Of a stretch of DNA of 64,000 nt, positions 56,801 to 64,000 are shown one piece after another. Position 1 is the first letter of the stretch, and every line of letters starts with the position of its first letter. A model generated the notes under the pieces. It did not search any database. It saw only the letters and a program-made list of their open reading frames with translations, and was not told the origin of the DNA. The translations under genes and the position numbers were made by a program. The DNA lies in assembly GCF_026151205.1 (NCBI RefSeq), contig NC_087073.1, forward strand, positions 22,824,987-22,888,986. The letters are read 5' to 3'. This DNA comes from Bolinopsis microptera (Eukaryota > Ctenophora > Tentaculata > Lobata > Bolinopsidae).

Positions 56801-57773
56801 AGTTAGCGCAAAATGTCTAAATAGGACTTTGTAATATTATTCGTCAGCTAACCAGTGCTAGCAGTACTATTCGACAGCTTGCGCTAGCAGTGCAATATAT
56901 TAAAATTGCTTTGCAACAAAAATGTGAAAAATATCCCCTAGTTTATTGTTTTCAGTGCATTAAGACTCATCGAAAGTATAGTATTCAGCGGTATATTTAA
57001 GTTCAAAACAGTTCTAATACAATTTAAAGATGACAGAATAAGAAATATTAATGTAGGTGGTATTTAAGAATTTGCGTAAATACCCCGCCAGCATGTAATA
57101 CGGAATTTCGACTTTGTAAAGCACCCGACATTATAATAAAAAAGAGATGAATTTGACCAAACCCATTATCATGGATCATGGGTAGAGTGACAGCTTCCAT
57201 AGTATTCTCTTTCCCCAACAAAAGGAATGATATTAATTTGAATAACCGTCCGCAATGCAAAATGATACCGAGATTGAAATCGGTCGCTCGCTTTCCCATT
57301 CCAAATACAATTTTAATAGATTAAAAGAACTACCCGAAGGCAACTGTACTCGGCTATATAATTCAATAAACATCAGCTAATTGAACACTTTACTACCACC
57401 CTTATCCTAAATACTAGTAATCGACCCGAAAGCAACCCAAGAGAATGTTTACAGCATGCGATTCCAGATTGTACTGTAATTTATCGAAACGTAATTAAAA
57501 TCCGTATGCCGTGAATGATGGGAAATAGATTAAGGAATAAATCACATGTCTAGGAAAAATTTCGACAAGCATTTACTGCAGGAAATGTGTTTTCCATAGT
57601 GTCAGGAACCACCCAAAGATTTTTTTTGAATCTCGATCTGATTGTAAAACTTATTAGAGCCTACTTCTCCAAGCCGCCTAACTCAGCCTGAGAACCGCAC
57701 TGTCTATTCAAAACTCGTTACTATTGTTAGAAAGACACCTAGGAGCCCTATAGATGGGGTGCAAAATGACCCG
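53846..57773. other. Long stretch without a recognised gene
   Basis: AT-rich unique sequence. Small open frames (for example 54096-54320 -, 55039-55278 +, 55464-55736 -) have no recognisable motifs. Near 56760-56900 there are repeated GCTAGCA/GCGCTAGCAGT motifs. It may be intron of the semaphorin gene or intergenic. Confidence 0.4.

Positions 57774-57804
<31 letters not shown>
57774..57804 (+). repeat. 31-base poly-A tract
   Basis: Pure A31. It could be the tail of a retroposed sequence lying to its left on the + strand, but no parent is recognised. Confidence 0.9.
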
Positions 57805-57809
<5 letters not shown>

Positions 57810-60800
57810 TAATGACAATGATTGTTGGGCGAATCAGTGTTTCAGTTCATCATAGTATTAGTTCCCCCCCAAAACTTTTGGATCTATTTAATTCATCCGT
57901 TCGGGTGAGTTGTATCCAGTACTGTTCAGTGTTCGTTATTAATTTAGCACGTGAATTTTCACTTCTAAAGTATACACATAAATTAAGTTATAAATTCTAT
58001 TCCGCTTCATCTTTGCAGGTGCAACTATTTTTGTTTGTCTTTGCAAAATCCAGTAATTCAATAAAAAATTAACCATTTTTTCTAATTGTCTTATCATATT
58101 CTGTTATACCATGATCTTCAATGTTTTACCGGACTTTCTAATCAAGGAAGTGGAAATTAAAAAATATTTGTGTAAGTTCGTTATTGTTGAAATTCGAATC
58201 CCCAATAAATGAATTATTTCATAGACTGTAATCATCATTATACACAAAGGTATTGGCTAAACTCTCAATGTTCTCAATCCAACTGTCCCTATAGTCATAG
58301 AAATTCCATAATTGTTTTTTTTGTTTGTAAAATAGTAAAATGTGCTAAAATCTGAACCGTCCAGAATTAAGTTTTTTAATTCAATCCCCCTATCCCCCCA
58401 CTTTTTTTATTTTTTTTTTTACCGAACTATTATTTCAATGCTATGTTTAGAACCTGTAGGCTGTAAAATTAAATTAATATGGCTTTTCAAACAGGAAATA
58501 AATTAAAACTGTTATTTATAACTGATGTGATGTTAACATTAAATTAAGTTCCATTTGAGACCTCCGCCATACTAGGGTCTTTTAAACTGCAGTTATACAG
58601 TCCTTTAAACCAATACACGTATTTAACTACTATAATAATAAAAGTAATATACATAGTATATAACGTATTTTTTCTTTCGTTTTTATATACCATTTCTCTT
58701 TACAGATAAAAACTTTTGCTGTAGGTGTGCTTCATGGGCGTCACTATCAAGTTTAAACATCGAATATCCTATCATGCGGTTTCTCTTTACTACCCCTACA
58801 CTACTTCAAACAAAACAGATTCAAGTTTGAGTCCAAGTGAGCATACTACACAAACACATACACAGGATAAACATCTGCAAGTGTTTTCAAAAGAAACAGA
58901 AAACTCTCAGTCGACGAAGCACTGCAAGGGGCACGGTAGTAACCCAAAGTGCTTTTCCTTTCAACGCGACGAATAAACACTATCGCACCTTCTTTTAAAC
59001 AGAAAACTACACAAATCAAACCATCCTTAAATCAGAATTTGTCTGAATCTATCAGAAAAAGTCTAGAGCTTTTTTGACCAAACAAAAAGTATTACAAATA
59101 CTGTTTGAGGAGTCAAAGGACGTGTTTGATCTTTACCAGAAACATATATGCCTGATTACAAGAGTTTTTTGATGTATGTATAGCAGGAGAAATTTCAGTG
59201 TTTTAGCGTCTGTGTAGTTAGCATGGATGCCCAAAAGTGGCCCACGGACCTGTTTGATAACACATGTTGCACCCTCAGCTCATGAACATCTCATAAAAAA
59301 CTACCGATTCTCAAAGGAGTATTCCAATTGGTCAAGATTAAGAAATTGACGACCGTATGGTTTTCTAGAGAAATCAAAGGGCCCCGTTTCCCAAACAATT
59401 TATTACTCATTTTTTAGCGGCACAGGGTCAGAGAAAGTGAAGAATAACAAAGAGGCAAGGATAGTAAGATGTTACACCATCCACTTTATGTGGGACTTTG
59501 CGCAGGATGGGAGACTAGATACCGGTACTAGATGAGCCCCCATGATCACGAATGCAGACTTAATACATGCTGTTGCTCCGTACGCTAAAATATTTGCATG
59601 TGTTAGAAACCCTAACGGAAAGACTGTATTCATAGTATCTTACTTTGGCGTGGTGGAACACCCACAGAAATTTCACCTCGTAAGATTTAGTTTGAATTAA
59701 GAAAAATAATCGTTGCCTCAGAAGAAAACCCTTAAAAATTGCTGTTACCTCTTCATATCATGTCCACCAAAATTGGAGGTTGCACTTGGGGTTTATTTTG
59801 CTTACACGACTTATAGACGTATTAGGGGTAACCTTTTAACATTAAGTTTGAATGAATACAATTTACATCCGATAGAAGCTCTCACACAAAATTTTTAATC
59901 ATTATGTGTAACAAACCAATTAAAGATTTGTGGTGGTGGGGATATTTTATAGAAATTCTAAAGACAAGCAATGTTAACAACAATAGAAAGTGAGCATAGG
60001 TAATATCTTAGTGGAAACAGCAAGTATATTGGATGAATTCTATAGCCCTTATAACTCCGAGATATCGAAGCTTTTAGGGGATACAAATTTCTTTTTTCGT
60101 TAAATCTATTATTGTTTGTATAATATGAAAAAGCGTGTTACATTGTTTGGATCACTGATTTGTGATTGCTGGACTTGGACTTTGGTTTTAATCGCTGTCA
60201 CTATGTATTGAGTCTATGGATAATTCATTATAATTAAGGTTTAATTTAATCTGAATACTAATTTTTTTCAATAGAACGATTAGGATGGCAGATTATCTTG
60301 ATTTATCATCGAAATTGTATTGCTTCAAGTTTTCAATTTTTTTCGATGGCCTTAATTACTACCGACTAAATGAAATATTAGTGGAATCGTATATTTCTAA
60401 TCGCCCACCTTTTCTGTCATATCCAACTTAATCAGAAATTTGATCAAAATATATTACCAAACCCAGATTAGTGTAGAGAATTGATACATGTAGCGGTGAA
60501 AGTGGCCATGCTAACTAGTCAAGGTAGATGGACCGTTGCAGTTGTCTCCTTTCCAATCAAGAGAAATGATTAACAATTTGAATATCTGTTTTTCTCAAAT
60601 CTGAAATGTAAAAAATAAAATCCGCATTTTCCCTATTCGGTGATCTGTTAATGCTTTGACGCAGACGTGAGGATGTGAATTGTTATGTTATCCTCCAACA
60701 ACTCACAAATTAGTGATCAAGCCCACGCCTGACGCCTCATCCAATAATTTATCCGCTCAGTCCGAAAAGTTAACAAATTAGCCGATAATTACAGACCACA

Positions 60801-62380
60801 TTAGTAAGCCATTATTTCTTATATACAAATCATGAATTTGTACCGTGAGCTAGATTTTCAGTTATATTTGAAAATTTCTCACACTATCCCCAAATTAAAA
60901 GAAGGCAATATTAGTAATAGTATCGCATTTGCAGTGGGTACATTTAGAAACGATGTTGATGCCTCCCGTTTATATTTTCTGGAGCCTCCGGAAAAGTTCG
61001 AGAAATTGAAGCACTTTGCAATATATCCGGCAACTTGAGCAACAAAACCTTAGAAACATGGGTCATATAACAGACAAGGCTGGCCTGACGGAGGTCGGTC
61101 GAATGCCTGGACGGCCTTTAGTTGAGCTCCGGTCGGAGTGTTGGTCGGAGGTCGATTCGAAGTTTGTCGAGGCGGAGGTCGAATCGCTAGCTTTGGTTAT
61201 AATTCTCAGGCAAGCAACAGAGCAATGCTATCATAGCATGGAATCCTTGCCTGTCCTGTGGAAACCATGATCTGGTAATTTATTATACGGAATAAAATTT
61301 AAAAATACATTATAAATAAACAAATTACAAATCTACAACGGTTGATACGTGAGGTAAAAGTGACGAAGGAGATAAATTTAATGAAATCCGGATAAAAATT
61401 GAATCAAGTAATAAGCAATCTTTTCTGTGTTTGGTTGTTAATTTTGAATTCCAAAAGAGTCCAAATCCAATTTCACACAGAGACCTTAAATTTGTTAGTT
61501 GCAACCGAGCCACGTTGACAATTTTGATCGTTGAGTTAAATTACGAGATGACAAACTGTGTTTACCAACTTATGTAAATAGTTTTATCTTTATCATGGTT
61601 TTTTCATCTTTTGGTAGGTCTCGACCATCATTTCTTTTGAAAGAGCAATAACTGATTGAATATTAGCAAAATCATTAATTATTAAATATAATGTAAATTC
61701 ACACTCAGCTAGATGGCTAACACACACGTAAGCGAAACAAGAAATAAATTATTACCAAATTTCCGATCCTTCAATGGATATCCTGATTGTTGTATATGAA
61801 CTTGGGGCACATTAAAGAGCGCCTAAAACTACTTAATAGCACAGACAGACATTTTGGCAGATAACAATTACGAAAGCTAACTGCAACGACACAATATCGA
61901 GATCGAATGACGCTAGAGTAAGATGAATTGTGATGATGAAAAAATTGTGGCATAATGAAACTAATAAAAAGCTAACAGCAAGAAAATTATATGTGTATGA
62001 GTGACCTTAAGAAAATGACGAATATGGTGATCATTACTTAACGAAACAAAAATGTTGCAGATGATGTAAAATGTTGACAATGGTTACGAAAAGGTGTGGC
62101 ATATGAACTACGGGTGTTCAAGACCAATTTCTACTCACGTACGGCTAATGTAGCAGTATTAACAATTAGAGGATGAATTATCGGAGGATTCCACTGAGGA
62201 AGACGAATAAAGTGAGAGAAGAAAAAGTTGTGGCAGTATGGAACTACTTTGAGTACAAGACTCGTTTACCAATTTCAAGTGCAGCTCAAAAATTAAGAAC
62301 TAGCAAACTGGTTTAAATTTTTTGCATCTTGCGTATACATTTAAAATAAGTATACATGAATACAGGCCTGAAAGTTGCTT
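57805..62380. other. Long stretch without a recognised gene
   Basis: AT-rich. The region 59030-59690 has an uneven, possibly decayed coding character in several frames. The open frame at 60832-61038 (+) reads plausibly as protein (MNLYRELDFQLYLKISHTIP and then VGTFRNDVDASRLYFLEPP), but no family is recognised. No further sema-like exon was found on the + strand. Confidence 0.35.
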
Positions 62381-62382
62381 CG

Positions 62383-64000
62383 GGTCGGAGGAAGCTCACA
62401 GGAGAAATCTTAACAAAACGAAAAGTTTTATGTTTAAAACTCAGTCCCATTTTCAGATATGAAAATTCTGAACACACATTTTGTCAGATTATATGAAAAT
62501 AATTGCCCACAAACCAATTAGTCAGTTAATTGAAGATGGGGAAACACAAATTGGGTACTGGAGTCTCAAAATCTCGAAAAAATTGCAAAATCATACGTCC
62601 CATACTCTGTCCATTTTCAGTTTTGGTAGCTGAAATTTACCAGGCCGAAAATTTTAACATATTCGGCCGATTTCTGACACTGCAACCAATTAGTCAGTCA
62701 ACTATAGATGGCAAAAGACACGAATCGAGGTGAAAACTATGATATTGGTCGGAGGAAGCACACAGAGAAATCTTAACAAACGAAAAGTTGTATTTTATAA
62801 AACTCCTGTATTGAATATGGTATTAAACAAATTGGGGAACAGGAAGTCAAAATCTCGAAAAAAATTGGAAATCAATGAACTGACCCATACTCAGACCCCA
62901 TATTCAGTTTTTGGAGGCTGAAACATCAGGGCCGAAATTTTACAGTTTTCGGCCGAATTTCTGACCTGCAACCATAAGTAAGTCAACTATATGGCAAATG
63001 ACACGATCGAGGTGCTGACATTTGATTTGGTCGTGATGAAGATCACAGGAGTATCATAAAACAAAACGAAAAGTGTATTTTTAAAACTCTGTCCATTCAT
63101 AAATTAAAATTTCAGAACGCACCTTTGACAGAATGGTGAAGAATTTTTTGCCCACATCCCAAATTATTCCAGTAATTGATGATGGTAAGAAACCAAAGAT
63201 GGGATACTGGAATTCAAATTCTCGAAAAAATTGGAAAATCATACTGAATCATACTCTGTCCCATTTTCAAGTTTTTGACCTAAAATAATCCAGGCCGAAA
63301 ATTTAACAGTTTACGACCGAATTTCTTACCCTGGCACCACAATTAGTCATCAAACTTATAGATGCCAAATGACACTATCGAGGTGCTGGAAATTTGATTT
63401 GGGTCGGAGGAAAAGCTTCACAGAGAAATCTTACAAAACGAAAAGTTGTATTTTTAAAACTCAGTCCCATTTTCAGATATGAAAATTTCTGAAGTCCACA
63501 TTTGACATATTGGTATGAAATTTTTGCCCACAAACTAATTAGTCCTTAAATTAATGATGGTATGAAACCGAATTGTGGGTACTTGAAAATCAAAATCTCG
63601 AAAAAATTGTTAAAATCATACTGTCCCATACTCTGTCCCCATTTTCAGTTTTTTGGAGCGAATTTTTTCCCACCCTGTTCCAGTCCGAAATTTAACAGTT
63701 TTTTCGTCCGAATTTCTACCTGCAAACCAATTAATCATTCAACTATGATGCCAAATGAAACGATCGAGGTGCTGGAAATTTGATTTGGGTCGATGAAGCT
63801 CACAGGAGAAATCTACAAAACGAAAAGTTTTATTTTAAAAACTCTGTCCCATTTTCAATATGAACATTTCTGAACGCAATTTTGACAGATTTGGATTAAT
63901 TTTAGCCCACAAATCAAATAGTTCCCATTTAATTGATGATGGTATGAAACCAAATTGTGGTATGGAATTCAAAATCCTCGAATAAAAATGAAAATCAACT
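62383..64000. repeat. Satellite with a unit of about 365-385 bp, running off the window
   Basis: The landmark GGTCGGAGGAAGCTCACAGG and its variants recurs at 62383, 62747, 63029, 63402 and 63788, followed each time by AAATCTTA..AAAACGAAAAGTT, AAACTC.GTCCCATTTTCA, CAAAATCTCGAAAAAATTG and GGCCGAA..TTTAACA..TTCGGCCGAATTTCT. Spacings are 364, 282, 373 and 386; the 282-bp unit lacks about 85 bp of the middle. Copies differ by many indels. Confidence 0.9.

Noticed and set aside
60832-61038. A 68-codon + strand frame with a protein-like look
   Set aside because: Single short frame without splice-site support, family similarity or neighbours. It is mentioned in the region entry but not called a gene.

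Overview
This window looks like genomic DNA of an invertebrate metazoan whose phylum I cannot fix. Evidence for an animal: spliceosomal exons of a semaphorin, APE-type non-LTR (LINE) retrotransposons, a mariner-like transposase remnant, and many mini- and microsatellites. There is no operon structure. The only cellular gene I can support is a semaphorin on the + strand. Two exons at 44385-44516 and 44991-45224 encode contiguous sema-domain sequence. A candidate signal-peptide exon lies at 7645-7735 in a compatible phase. If they belong together, the intron between them is about 36.6 kb and consists almost entirely of unrelated tandem arrays.

Layout. 1-7.4 kb is a transposon graveyard: LINE A (+), a decayed relative LINE B (-) broken by three short insertions each with target-site duplications, an inverted-repeat element, a fragment of another mobile-element protein and a mariner-like remnant. 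7.6-12.2 kb holds the candidate signal exon, a 90-base G tract and two (GGGA)n blocks. 12.2-28.3 kb is nearly continuous satellite DNA (units of about 22-24, 42, 36, 31-34 and 16 bp). 29.8-31.9 kb is a foldback-like element ending in poly-G/poly-C, with terminal inverted repeats and a 6-bp direct flank. 33.6-40.4 kb is G/C-homopolymer-rich arrays up to a 100-N gap. 40.5-43.3 kb is cleanly sequenced arrays of 38, about 45 and about 58 bp, the last with a roughly 982-bp higher-order repeat. 44.4-45.2 kb carries the sema exons. 45.5-50.9 kb is a nearly intact LINE (LINE C, -): ORF2 is a complete endonuclease-reverse transcriptase, and the preceding ORF joins an AlkB-like 2-oxoglutarate/Fe(II) oxygenase domain to an SGNH hydrolase domain. 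51-64 kb is mostly non-coding, with a 42-bp array (52.6-53.8 kb) and a roughly 370-bp satellite (62.4 kb to the window end).

Base quality is uneven. Many arrays left of the gap show ragged homopolymers and indels typical of unpolished long reads, while arrays just right of the gap are almost perfect. Long open frames in these arrays are artefacts of repeat periodicity and are not annotated as genes. The most interesting items are the AlkB-SGNH ORF of LINE C, the dated series of nested insertions in LINE B, the poly-G-bounded foldback element, and the satellite-filled semaphorin intron.
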